From NCBI GenBank assembly GCA_037693485.1, contig CM075350.1:126540001-126604000 (forward strand): DNA of 64,000 nucleotides, in the 5' to 3' direction. Each line of letters starts with the position of its first letter. The first letter of the stretch is position 1. Source of the DNA: Kitagawia praeruptora. Lineage: Eukaryota; Streptophyta; Magnoliopsida; Apiales; Apiaceae. Of this stretch, positions 34,133 through 44,397 are shown piece after piece. The position numbers were made by a program, and so were the translations under genes. The notes under the pieces were generated by a model, which did not search any database, was not told the origin of the DNA, and saw only the letters and a list, made by a program, of their open reading frames with translations.

Positions 34133-34923
34133 GGGTGATGGCCCAGAATACCCACAAATTAAACACCCATAACCAAAATACCCACCGCCAGTTCTGGCGA
34201 CCCTAAATACCCACGAGACACGCTATTGGTGAAGGAGTGACATATAGATACGCTACTCGTAACGGAGTATTTGATAGACACGCTATTGGTAACAGCGCAA
34301 CATGCAGTCACGTGCCTGGTAAGTGTTTAATGTAGCTGCAGATACGAAACTCTCAAATGCGTATCTGCTGATATGCATTTTGGAGTTGCGTATCCGCCAT
34401 CTTCCCCAAAACGCTGCTCTGGCGATTTTCAGGCGAATTTTCGATCAAAAATGGCGGAGCTCGTTCGTTCGATTCCGGTAACATCCGTGTATGTTCTATA
34501 TACCGTTGGAATCGTCTTTGGACGATCTATACATTAATACCCATTTCGAACCATTTAATTTACCAGATTTTAACCCCCCAAATCGAACCATTCTTTCTCC
34601 CTCGTTCGTTTATCGACTACTTCGTAGAAGCCCCTACGGGGCCGAATTGAACAAAATCAGTTGGGCAAATCGAATAGCACGGTGTGGTGTTGGTCACGGT
34701 GTGCTCAGATATGGTGGAGTTGGACCGATGCGACGGATTAAGCCGGAGAGATTGAGAGAGAATCGGAGAGACGACCAAAGAGATGGGAGAGGAGAGATTG
34801 CTACAGTGAAGGGAACACGCTACACGCAATAGCGTGTTGGGTGGTTAGTTAGGGCCAACAGTTCCGAAAATTGGTATTTTGGACCATGGGGTAATGAAAA
34901 AGAGGTATTTTGGTCATTTTCTC
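34133..34923 (+). mobile_element. MULE-family copy B
   Basis: Starts GGGTGATGGCCCAGAATACC and ends GGTATTTTGGTCATTTTCTC, matching the two ends of copy C (35403-36376). The 5' third has repeated ACACGCTATTGGTRA-type motifs. No 9-bp TSD is visible; instead 13-bp inverted flanks TATATAAAATGGG and CCCATTTTATATA (34123-34135 and 34940-34952) surround it. A 113-codon ORF at 34491-34832 has arginine-rich sequence and no recognised domain, and I do not call it a gene. Confidence 0.65.
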
Positions 34924-35393
34924 TTTGCCAATTGGATATCCCATTTTATATAACAATACTATATTTGAAATATTAAATATTTTTTAATTAACATTAACCA
35001 CATCAGCTATTTTTTGTTTCACCTCATTTTTAAGTTAAAGTTTTAAAAAAAATATCTAACATTTTCACTACTTGCTTTCATTTAAAAAAAAAATCGGGAG
35101 TATGAATTGGAATGTAAATTTTCAATATAAACTTTTTTTTCGCATGCTTTCCTTCCTTTTTTTGACAAAAAATTGCAATTTTCATTAAATAGAAAAAAAC
35201 ATAGCCGGGACAAACCCCAACTGTCAATACAATTAGATTGAAAAATAAATAATAAAGAATAATATTAAAGATCCCAAAAAATCTTTCAAAATGATAAATG
35301 ATGTGATATCATTGAGTTGGCATTTAAATATTTAAAAATTCTGAAATCTAAAAACGAAATCGAAGACATCTCAAACGATCCATATTAAATACC
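34924..35393. other. AT-rich spacer between MULE copies B and C
   Basis: No gene or RNA recognised. The last 20 bases before copy C (AAATACCTACTTTGTA) are homologous, inverted, to the sequence beyond copy A at 30485. Confidence 0.5.
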
Positions 35394-36385
35394 TACTTTG
35401 TAGAGTGAAGGCCCCATCTACCCACAAATTAAATAGATGTAACCAAAATACCCACTGCCAGTTCAGTTGGCCCAAAATACCCACGAGATACGCTACTGGT
35501 GAAGGAGTGTTATGGAGACACGCTACTGACATGGGAGTGTCATGAAGACACGCTGATGATAACGTAGCAACATGGTGTCACGCTGATGCCAAGCATGGAT
35601 TGTAGCTTGAGATACGCCGCTTGGAAATGCGCATCTCCAGATACGCATTTGCAAGTGGCGTATCCACCGTCTTCTTCAATTGCAGAGAGAGGCGACACCA
35701 GCTCCACCGGCGACAACCCTGTGATTTCTTTCTTTTTGTTCGTCAACCCATTTCCCGTCGTTTTCCATTCACATGTTTCACATCAATCAAATCCTCTTCA
35801 TCTCCTCTACAATCCTATACCAATTTTATTATATATATAGTGTCGGAAGTCGAGAGATCTCACGAGTTATATTCAAACTTGCGATTCCGGCGTGATTCCG
35901 ACCAACATCAATTCAACACCATCCAACAGTTTTCTGTTCATGTGTTATATACCAATCGATTCGTAATTCAATTCTCTACAAACCTAGACTAGTTTTAATC
36001 CATTTCTAATGCCCAAATGTAAACACCCAATTCGAAACCTAATTCGTTCGTAATTTTCCGACAAAGATGAACACAGCCCGTGCGGTGCCTGAACCAGAGA
36101 AAAACAAAAGGAAAAAGTAAGATTCAGATGTGCTCGTCGTTGCTGTGTTCATATCGAGAGATTGATAAGAGACGGGGACGGGAGAGGAGTGGCGACGAGA
36201 GAGATGCCGGAGAGTTCGAGAGAGACGAGAGAGACTTGAGGAATTTCTGTGAAAATCTAAGCTTGGGATACGCCACTGGCAAGGACGTATCCCGTGGGTA
36301 GATAGGGTCATCTGTTCCGAAAAATGGCATTTTGGGCAATGGGTACCTCATTTTGAGGTGTTTTGGTCATTTTCTCTACTTTGTA
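35394..36385 (+). mobile_element. MULE-family copy C (non-autonomous Mutator-like)
   Basis: Element 35403-36376 (974 bp) flanked by a 9-bp direct repeat TACTTTGTA. Ends are GAGTGAAGGCCC and, inverted, GAGAAAATGACC. The 9-bp TSD and the GAGAAAATGACC end fit Mutator-like elements. Subterminal repeats GATACGCTACTGGTGAAGGA, ACACGCTACTGAC and ACACGCTGATG occupy 35485-35590. The interior may include captured host sequence: read on the minus strand near 36180-36060 there is a leader-like CTCTCTC block and an ATGAACACAGC start, but no domain is recognisable. It ends about 200 bp before the leader splice donor of the parvulin gene. Confidence 0.75.
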
Positions 36386-36578
36386 TGCAATTCTTAATTT
36401 AAAAATGTGAGTACATAATTTCTTATATTTTTTTCTTTTTAAAAAATAGGCTAAAAACTTGCAGGGGCAAATATGTAATTGTAAAATCGTATAGACGACC
36501 ACATAAATAAAGTTGCAGAAAAACCCTCTGCGGCCTTGTGAGTACTCATCTTCTTCACTTCATCCTTAATCCAAACAG

Positions 36579-37192
36579 GTATGTATGTATCTGCATCTAT
36601 ACTTATCCTTCATATCAATAGATTCTCCATTCTATCATATAAGTTTGTCTTATCTTTGATTTTCCTTAATTCATTTATGCTTATCCGTAGTATTAAAGTA
36701 TAAAAATGGTTTGAATTTGGATTATGCTCTTCGGATTTGGTTGATTAAGACAAATTATTTGATTGTAGAAAGATTTGATCTTTTGGGGATTTTAGTGGGT
36801 AATTCACAATTGGGTTAGTTAGAAAAGTTTTTGTATTTTAGTTGCATATGTCTAGACTCGAACCCTTGACTTCTTTGTAATTGCTAGGCTAATTGTTGAT
36901 TGATAGTGTTAGGAATATTTGTAACTGAATAATTCTTACTATGTAGTGTCTTAGTCCTAAAATTGATCTATTTTACCGAAGTTTTCCGTAAAGATTATTA
37001 TACCTTGAAGCTGTCTTGCTATAGAAGATGCTGATTGATCTTGTAATTGAGTGTGGTAACTCAGTCTCTCTCACATACATTTATATGATCCTGTGATCTA
37101 TGCGATTATTCTCAATAATGACTACTTGATATCGCCTATGTTGAGGCGTTTTTGCATTTGTTTGATAAACAATGTATACTCGGTGTTTGCAG
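36579..37192 (+). other. Intron in the 5' UTR of the parvulin gene
   Basis: Donor CAAACAG|GTATGT at 36579 and acceptor TTTGCAG|TAACT at 37192, with the start ATG 6 bp later. The upstream leader exon, ending at 36578, has CTTCTTCACTTCATCC pyrimidine character. Leader introns are common in plant housekeeping genes. An internal TCGAACCCTTGAC at about 36857 is a tRNA B-box-like relic, perhaps from an old SINE. Confidence 0.6.
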
Positions 37193-37197
37193 TAACT

Positions 37198-38434
37198 ATG
37201 GGAAAAGACGCTAAGGCAGGAGGAAAGGGCAAAGGAAAACAAGCAGCAGGTGGTAGTGATGAAAATGCAGGGAAGGGTAAAGGGAAAGGTGGGAAGGCAG
37301 CAGATGGCCTTGGTACCTGCACATATGTCAAAGGTCTGTTACTAGCATCAACAAAGTATTGATAAGCGTGTGTATTATTTTGAGGTTTAACTTAAAAGAT
37401 ATTAATTGTCTCTTTTTTCTTTCAAATTTGATCAGCTAGGCATGTTTTATGTGAGAAGCAAGGAAAAATTAATGAAGCATACAAGAAGCTGCAAGATGGC
37501 TGGCTTGACAATGGAGATAAGGTTCCACCGGCTGAGTTTGCAAAGGTAATTTTTTGCCCAACTGCATTGGCATGTCTAGTTGATTATGTAATGAACAATA
37601 TTTTGTTGTTATACTAAAGTAAAGATGTTTCATGATTCCTGAATATTGACAGTGTTATATAGATCTCATATCTATTAAAAACTGATGTCACAGTGCAGTC
37701 TTCAGAAATTTTAGCACAATCCGTGTTAGTATAGGCCATGTTCTTTTATGCTATATTGGTGTTAGTTCACAGGAATTTGATTCTGTTACCTCGAGAAGGA
37801 TATTGTCCTGAAATGCTCATTGTATATATAACAAGCATGAACAAGTTGGAAAGAGTATGGAAGTTACACTCAAAACTAGTAAAGTAGTAAAAATATACCG
37901 ATACACAAAATTAGTTGCGATTTCCAATTTTGTTAATAAACATTACTAGTAGGAGGGCTTATATTTTGAAACTGGGATACAAGTAAAGTAATGATCTTGC
38001 TGATATGTTTTGTATATGCACACAGCATAGAGTAATACTTCCCTCTAAATATAGTCATCCTTGTCATGTCATGATTTCTAGCGGGATGATATCCATATAT
38101 TATTAAAGGTATCGTAATTCTCTTAACAAGTGTGTGTCTCTTTTCAGGTAGCAGCGGAATATTCAGAGTGTCCATCTGGCAAGAAAGGTGGAGATTTAGG
38201 ATGGTTTCCTCGTGGCAAAATGGCTGGTCCATTTCAGGAAGTTGCCTTTAATACACCTGTCGGGGTGACCAGTGCACCATTTAAATCAACGTCAGTTTGC
38301 TAGCACGATTTCATTGAAATTGCTGAACAGATTTAGTTTATACACCTATATGTCTACAATTTACTGATTGTTTTAAATCATGACAATGCAGGCATGGATA
38401 CCATTTTATATTGGTCGAAGGAAGGAAGAACTGA
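37198..38434 (+). CDS. PIN4: Parvulin-type peptidyl-prolyl cis-trans isomerase, PIN4 class
   Basis: Catalyses cis-trans isomerisation of prolyl bonds. Four coding exons: 37198-37333, 37436-37545, 38148-38290, 38392-38434. All introns are GT-AG, and the 432-nt CDS gives 143 residues, about the length of the Arabidopsis PIN4 homologue. The N-terminus is a lysine/glycine-rich basic tail (MGKDAKAGGKGKGKQAAGG), the putative DNA/ribosome-binding part in PIN4/Par14. The parvulin domain follows: ARHVLCEKQGKINEAY, GDLGWFPRGKMAGPFQEVAF, and the C-terminal HGYHFILVEGRKN. The family's conserved histidines (RHVL and HGYH) are present. There is no WW domain, which separates it from PIN1. Exon 4 and the 3' UTR are duplicated downstream at 39235-39408. 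Confidence 0.92.
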
Positions 38435-38575
38435 GAGCCCTTGCTTTTTAATAGAAACAATGTTATAGGCTGGCATAGTTGCGGAAGTGATGTACTGTTT
38501 GTTTATCTTGTAATATGTTTGGCCCTCTTATGGGAACAATGACTTGATGTTGTTGGATGTTCTTCCTTATAATTG
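38398..38575 (+). repeat. Exon 4 and 3' UTR segment of the parvulin gene, upstream copy
   Basis: 178 bp starting ATACCATTTTATATTGG, identical to 39235-39408 except for a 4-bp GTTT indel. This copy contains the functional end of the CDS. Confidence 0.9.
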
Positions 38576-38636
38576 CAATTGTCGGGTTGGTGATGTTGTT
38601 GGATGTTCTTCCTTATAATTGCAATTGTCGGGTTGG
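38545..38636 (+). repeat. 46-bp tandem duplication at the gene/transposon junction
   Basis: Units 38545-38590 and 38591-38636 are identical. Each unit runs from 3' UTR sequence (TGATGTTGTTGGATG) into hAT-type sequence (GTCGGGTTGG), so the duplication spans the junction itself. Confidence 0.92.
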
Positions 38637-39234
38637 TCGGGTTGAAAGGGCTAAACCACCCAACCCATATTTTACGGTTTTGGAATTTAACAATCCGTTA
38701 CCGTAACCGTTACCGTTATTAATAAAAAAAACCGTCCAAATTATAACGGTTTGGTTTGGGCGGGTTGGGTTTTAAATCACTTAAAAAATTTAAACTTGTA
38801 AAAAATTAATCGACACAATTGTATAATGCATCAATGGATCGACATCACAAAATATCACCAAAATATGGTAATTAAGTTACAAAGTCTTACGGACCAGCAA
38901 AATAACGTTGTTTAGGTAAAATGATAGTTGAGAAAAATAGGGTTACAAACTTACCGATTTAGTCTTTTTACATATTGTAACTATTGTAAGCACATTTTTT
39001 TTCTTTTTATATAATTATATATTAATTATTAATTTGAATTATATTTCTTAAATAATAATAAAAATTAATTATTATATATTATTATATATTCGGGTGGAAC
39101 GGGTTATAGTGGTCGGGTTGACATGGCAAACCGAACCCAACCATTATTTTTCGGTTTTTAGAAATTCGAAACCGAACCGTTACAAAACCGTAAATTCTGG
39201 TTTGGGCGGGTTTGGAAAATTTTGCTCACCCCTA
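38627..39234. mobile_element. hAT element remnant lacking its left end
   Basis: The right terminus GCTCACCCCTA ends at 39234 and is followed directly by ATACCATT. The left end, compared with the related copy at 42071 (TAGGGGTGAGCAATGG), is missing about 15 bp and instead fuses to parvulin 3' UTR. The interior is homologous to 42090-42350 (GGTTGAAAGGxCTAAACCACC, ATGCATCAATGGA). No transposase. Confidence 0.8.
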
Positions 39235-39408
39235 ATACCATTTTATATTGGTCGAAGGAAGGAAGAACTGAGAGCCCTTGCTTTTTAATAGAAACAATGT
39301 TATAGGCTGGCATAGTTGCGGAAGTGATGTACTGTTTATCTTGTAATATGTTTGGCCCTCTTATGGGAACAATGACTTGATGTTGTTGGATGTTCTTCCT
39401 TATAATTG
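39235..39408 (+). pseudogene. Duplicate of parvulin exon 4 and 3' UTR
   Basis: 174 bp, the downstream copy of 38398-38575. It repeats the end of the CDS (FILVEGRKN and stop) without a splice acceptor. It probably represents the original gene end displaced by the hAT insertion. Confidence 0.88.
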
Positions 39409-39417
39409 TCAGTCTGT

Positions 39418-39695
39418 CATAAAAAAGGGTCCTGGTCCCTGACAATCATTTGTCTTGTCAGGGACCGGTTATTTAACAATCGGTTCCACAGCTGTTGGAT
39501 CGATCAACGACTGAGATTAAGCGGAAAATTTCCGCGGACAGGCAATCCGCCTATCCGCGGAAAATTATAGCGGACAGTAAAAAAATTTTGTAATCCAGGG
39601 GGGCCGTTGGATCAACGATCCAACGGTTTAGGAACCGATTGTTAAATAACCGGTCCCTGACAAATGATTGTCAGGGACCAAAACCCCATAAAAAA
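39418..39695. mobile_element. MULE-type MITE
   Basis: Element 39427-39686 (260 bp) with 9-bp TSD CATAAAAAA. TIRs are long: GGGTCCTGGTCCCTGACAAT against GGGTTTTGGTCCCTGACAAT, extending inward through GGTTATTTAACAATCGGTTCC and its inverse, so almost the whole element folds back. The centre has a TCCGCGGA palindrome pair. Confidence 0.9.
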
Positions 39696-40084
39696 ACACT
39701 TTGCTGTTTTATATTTGCTATTTTTTCCCTTCCATTTTTGTTAGCTAGTTAATCTAGGTTGTGTTACCTTGAAGCTGCTTTGTTTCGCAAGAAATAAATA
39801 AATAGGTTGATTGTCGGCTAGAGGATTCTATATTAAGAAGACTCTTTGAAGGTGTGCTCGTTAGTTTCTTTTTAAAAATTATTTTCTTCCTACACTTCAA
39901 GTTGACAAGAAAATCTCTTATCGTTCAAAATGATGTACCAAGCAGCATAGACATGCCATTTTGCCATGGTAAGGAAGTCATATTCCACTTTGATGGGTCA
40001 AACAATTTGTTTGTTGAAATTATGCTATTTTATGCATTTTCAGTTAAGAAAATTATTCACATTCCATAATACACATTTTACATA

Positions 40085-40260
40085 TACCGATGTAAATATG
40101 TAATGTACATATATCTCCCACACCGTTTGGTAGTGGTATCTCTCTCGCTTCTATATATCTCTTACACCTCTTGGTAGCGGTATCTCTCCTTTTACGAATG
40201 TTGTGAGTTTGAATCTTATCAAAAACAAGGTGGGTGTATAAGTGCGTTTAACTTATATAA
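40085..40260 (+). repeat. Degenerate duplicated unit, possibly an old SINE
   Basis: TTGGTAGTGGTATCTCTC and TTGGTAGCGGTATCTCTC recur 60 bp apart, followed by GTGAGTTTGAATCTTATC. The two parts faintly resemble pol III A and B boxes. Confidence 0.3.
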
Positions 40261-40491
40261 AAATAAATGTAAACATGTGATGTACAAATATGGCATGTTC
40301 CATGTTGACACGTCTTCTTTTTTTTTTTTTTACAAAATCAAACGATTTACATAATCCTAAAAGAAAAATAATTTGAGACATTCTTTCATTCACAAAAACT
40401 TATCATCTACCGAAAAGATATGTTGACACATCTTTCGTTTATATTATTTCACGCAAGTTTTCTGAGTTAATCTCGGTTCTTTATTCTCTTA

Positions 40492-40715
40492 CCACTCAAA
40501 GGTGGTGTCTGAGGAGGGTAGTTGTACGCAGACCATGCCTCTATATAATAGGGAGGCTGTTTCCGAAGGACCCCCGGCCATTACAAATAAAGAAATACAA
40601 ATACAGAAAGAAAACCTAATACAAACTAAGAAACTCACACACATGCAGGAGTCGAACCCCTGACCTCCTTCAAAGGAGGCCAGTGGCTCAACCACTACAC
40701 CAACATGTTGTTGGC
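40492..40715 (-). mobile_element. tRNA-derived SINE
   Basis: 224 bp on the minus strand with a perfect 15-bp TSD TTCTTTATTCTCTTA (40477-40491 and 40716-40730). Read 5' to 3' on the minus strand: A-box-like TGTAGTGGTTGAGCC, B box GGGGTTCGACTCC, then GGCCGGGGGTCCTTCGGAAA and CTCCCTATTATATAGAGGC, a body typical of the angiosperm Au-like SINEs. The ending CCACCTTTGAGTGG is followed by the TSD. Confidence 0.93.
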
Positions 40716-41474
40716 TTCTTTATTCTCTTATTTAATTTAGCTAAATAGACAAGTGGTTGTTAACAACTATACATGTCTATAAATTACCTTAAACATGAAA
40801 TGTAAATCTACTTTACTTGAGTAAACACTACGTCATACTTCATTTTGCTTTTAAATAATCACTAAAGTCAGCCCGAATTATCAAGTTGGTCATTGAACTC
40901 AAAACGGTCTCAATCAGGTCACTGAAATCAGCCTGGATTATCAAGTTGTTCATTTTTTTGACGGAAATTACTGTTTGCAAAATTTTGTCCGAAAAATCTT
41001 CACCAAATTTTGTGAAATTAAAGTGTGTTAATCTAGCTACTATGGGTCTCATAAAACTGGTTTAGATTTTCATTATGAGCTCTAGATTTATAAGAATTGA
41101 AAAAGAAAATTCAAGAATAAGAATTGTTCTTCTTCAAAAACTGAAATAATACTTATCAATATTGTATCTATTTTGAAGAAAATAATCTGGATAACACAAA
41201 TATGGTCTCGGATTTTTTAAATGTTAAATAAATCTACAATTATAAGCATTTATGTTAATCTGCGGTCTCTTTCCATTTACAATTCGGTTGAAGGACTGGC
41301 AAGTATCTTTGCAATCTTTCGGAAATAGTTCCGCATTGTTCTGGGCCAAGATGGTGCCCAATAGTCAGGTTTATACTACAATTGTTTTAATTTTATAAAT
41401 ATCAATGTAGTGAGTAATTATGCTTTCACTTTGTCGAGCTTCCGGTTAGAAAATAAATTTAGACTAAAATCTTA

Positions 41475-42017
41475 CTCCTTCCTCCTTTTCATTTCTTCAC
41501 AATTCTATTTTGGATCGTCCATTCCATTTCTTTACATTACTAAAAATAGTACTCCCTCCGTCCCTTTTGCTTCTTAACATTTCACTTTTTCTGTACTTTC
41601 TGGCACGCATTTTAAGGTGCATTTTAAGGATAGTTAAATAACTTTTTTTTAAAATTTTCTTTTTCTGTATAAAAATTTAATGTTTAAATTTTTATACAGA
41701 AAAAGAAAATTTTAAAAAAAAGTTATTTAACTATCCTTAAAATGCACCTTAAAATGCGTGTCAGAAAGTACAGAAAAAGTGAAATGTTAAGAACCAAAAG
41801 GGACGGAGGGAGTAACTTTTAACAATAGAATACATTATTACATCCACTACTTCATTCCACTTTTTCAACACTTTACACTATTACACCCACTACTTCACTT
41901 ATTTTAACAATAAAATCACTATTACACCCACTACTTCATTTTTTTAACAATATTACACCCACTATTTTGGTCTCCGTGCAAAAAGCAAATGATAACAACT
42001 CCAATGGACGGAGGGAG
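41475..42017. mobile_element. Outer Stowaway-like MITE, split by another
   Basis: TA target duplication (41473-41474 and 42018-42019) with ends CTCCTTCCTCC and, inverted, CTCCCTCCGTCCA. Arms share TTACATCCACTACTTC-type repeats on the right side. Without the inner MITE it is about 280 bp. Confidence 0.7.
41552..41812. mobile_element. Stowaway MITE, near-perfect hairpin
   Basis: 261 bp between TA dinucleotides, with CTCCCTCCGTCCC TIRs. The two halves pair almost perfectly for about 125 bp, including ATTTTAAGGTGCATTTTAAG and its inverse. It lies inside the outer Stowaway. Confidence 0.93.
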
Positions 42018-42038
42018 TACTAAATAAATAAAGAGTTT

Positions 42039-43309
42039 CATGTGCCTGAGGTTGACCTCAGGGTTCTATTTAGGGGTGAGCAATGGTCGGGTTGGGCGGG
42101 TTGAAAGGACTAAACCACCCAATCCATATTTTATGGTTTTAGAATTTAGCAACCCGTTACCATAAAATTATAACGGTTTGGTTTGGACGGGTTGGGTTTT
42201 AACCCACTTAAAAAATTTTAAACTTTGCAAAAAATTAATCGACACAAATGTACAATGCATCAATGGACTGACATCACAAAATATCATCAAAATCTGGTAA
42301 TTAAGTTACAAAGTCTTACAAATCAGCAAAATAACGTACAAAGTTTAATAAAATATAATCATATATCACGATTCAAAGTCTTACATAATTAAAAATCGGA
42401 TATGAAATGCACAAGCCTTCAACCTGTCGCCTCTTTCAACAGGCCTGTAACCTGAAACATTAACAAAAAATTATAAAACAAACACACTTGACATGTAATT
42501 AAGTTGCACCAATAGTTATACTCGATAGTAAACTAGCAAACCAGCAAACCACATGTTGTGACATGAGAACAACCTCGTGCACATTTTTCTCGTAAATAAA
42601 TAAATGTAGACCAAAATATTTGTTTTGATAATCTATTATATCTTATTTGGCAAAATATTAGTAAATCCAGCTTACAGTAGCATGGAATAAATTATTCTAA
42701 TAATCACGTAAACGATTTTTACAATGAATTAGTTTAAAATCCGCATTCCAACTCAAACCATTCCTTGCATACTTCATAATAAAAATTGGCCCCTTAATCT
42801 ATATCAATAGCAAGAAATGATCACGGGCAAGCGATTATAAATGATAGCGATTATAAATGATGGATTTTCATGTATGCATACCAAATATACTAAATACCTG
42901 TCGCGGTTTGGTATACATTTATTATCTATACTAAATTATAATAAGCCAGTTAGACTTTCAGAAATGGCATGTAAATGTTCCTGATTTTCTTTATCATGTA
43001 ATCAGTTCTGAAGCTTTATATGAAATGCAAGTACAAATTTCGTAAAAAAAAAAAAGTAAATTAGGGGATAATTGTATGCAGTTTGGTTCAATGTTCAATT
43101 ATATAAATAATGAAAAAAATGGGTCTGAGGTTGTCCTCAGGAATTTCTACTGAGCTTATAACAAATAGCCTTTATAATAAGTTGCCCCGCAAGGGCATCT
43201 TCGTAAATATTAATTTTTTTATTAGTAAATTTACCTAAATACCCTAAAATTTGTATTAAAAAACTTTTAACCTCAGGGTTTTCTCCTGAGGTCATTCTCA
43301 GGCACTTGA
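42039..43309. repeat. Inverted GTGCCTGAGG termini around the hAT fragment
   Basis: GTGCCTGAGGTTGACCTCAGG at 42039-42059 is matched, inverted, by CTCCTGAGGTCATTCTCAGG to 43309. A third related piece (TCTGAGGTTGTCCTCAGGAA) lies at about 43122. These could be the TIRs of a MITE or small transposon, but no clear TSD is seen. Confidence 0.45.
42071..42400 (+). mobile_element. hAT fragment related to 38627-39234
   Basis: Left TIR TAGGGGTGAGCAATGG at 42071, then sequence co-linear with the remnant at 38627 until about 42350. The right terminus (CTCACCCCTA) is not found downstream, so it is truncated. Confidence 0.7.
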
Positions 43310-43640
43310 TTCTCATAAATAATAGTGATCTTTAATTTTTTTAGTAAATCAGTGAAACTTGTTAAATCGAATACTAAAGAATATTTCATATTTGTGTTAA
43401 TTTAATGAATACCTAAGATTCGAATCCCGATAACAACAAATTAAAGTTAAGAATTTATATATTTTTTTTGTCAGAAAGAATTTATATTGTTAGTTCTAAA
43501 CAATACATGTGTTTTTAACTATTATATATGAAATTAAAATAACTATTAAACTAAAAAAATAGATAAAAATTTAATTTTATTATAAGAAAATATTATATCA
43601 TATTTAAAAAAAGTCTGTGCATCGCACATGTTATAAGCTA
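42401..43640. other. Intergenic, no gene recognised
   Basis: AT-rich with scattered short repeats. A TTCGAATCCCG B-box-like string at about 43419 is isolated. Confidence 0.45.
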
Positions 43641-43689
43641 GTATATATAATACACCAATAAAAGATAAAATTCATGAGACATTTTACTG

Positions 43690-43810
43690 CATTTGAAATG
43701 TCTCAATTGTCCTTGTGTTCATTACTTTTTGGGAAAAATGTTAATGGGATTTGAACCTTGGTCTTCATTTTATTTTGCACATTGTCAAACCACTAAGCCA
43801 CACACTCATA
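43690..43810 (-). mobile_element. Possible second tRNA-derived SINE
   Basis: On the minus strand TGGCTTAGTGGTTTGAC (A box) is followed 35-40 bp later by AAGGTTCAAATCCC (B box), the right order and spacing for a tRNA head. The acceptor stem is not preserved, so it is not a functional tRNA. No TSD defined. Confidence 0.5.
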
Positions 43811-43934
43811 TTTATTGTTTGTTAAACACATAATGTATGTGTCTATGTGTCACGTGAGCCTAATTGAAAGTAAATAAATTTTATCTATATTAAGGAAAAA
43901 ATGATATGTATATTATAATATTATTAGAGATATG

Positions 43935-44392
43935 TGTTAGGGTCGTATCAACTATAGATCAACATTAATCAAATACAATAACAAACACGAAAGTAAAGAA
44001 CACAACAAATTAACGTGGAAACCCCTCAAGGGAGGGTAAATCTATAATCCACTAAATATGAATGTATTACAAGATTGAAGTCGTTCCCTCACTCAACACT
44101 CTTGAATACAATCACCTCATCTTAATCACAAAAGTCCTCTCTTGTGTATCGCACACAACTTTCTAACTTTTTCAATTCACCAAAACCCCTACAAATATCT
44201 ATATTTATAGGCATTCTAATCCTAGTCTATTTCAAATCCTATTTGTGACAATTACCATCTTTTCTTATCTTAGATATACATCTTTCCACAATTAACATTC
44301 CTACCAAAATAAGAATTACCTCAATTATCACATAGAATTATGCTCATAATAAGATTTTTAACTTAATTAGGAATTCGGGGCGGATCCCAACA
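43935..44392 (-). mobile_element. Solo LTR (probably copia)
   Basis: 458 bp with perfect TSD ATATG (43930-43934 and 44393-44397). On the minus strand it begins TGTTGGGATCCGCCCCGAAT and ends GATACGACCCTAACA, with a TATA-like TATAAATATAG at 44199-44209. No internal region is attached. Superfamily is inferred from the TGTTGGGATC start. Confidence 0.9.
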
Positions 44393-44397
44393 ATATG

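Noticed and set aside
34491..34832. 113-codon ORF in MULE copy B
   Set aside because: No recognisable domain, not preserved in copies A or C, and low-complexity arginine-rich end.
40600..40715. Functional tRNA gene
   Set aside because: A and B boxes are present, but the acceptor stem is not paired and the unit has a SINE body and a 15-bp TSD.
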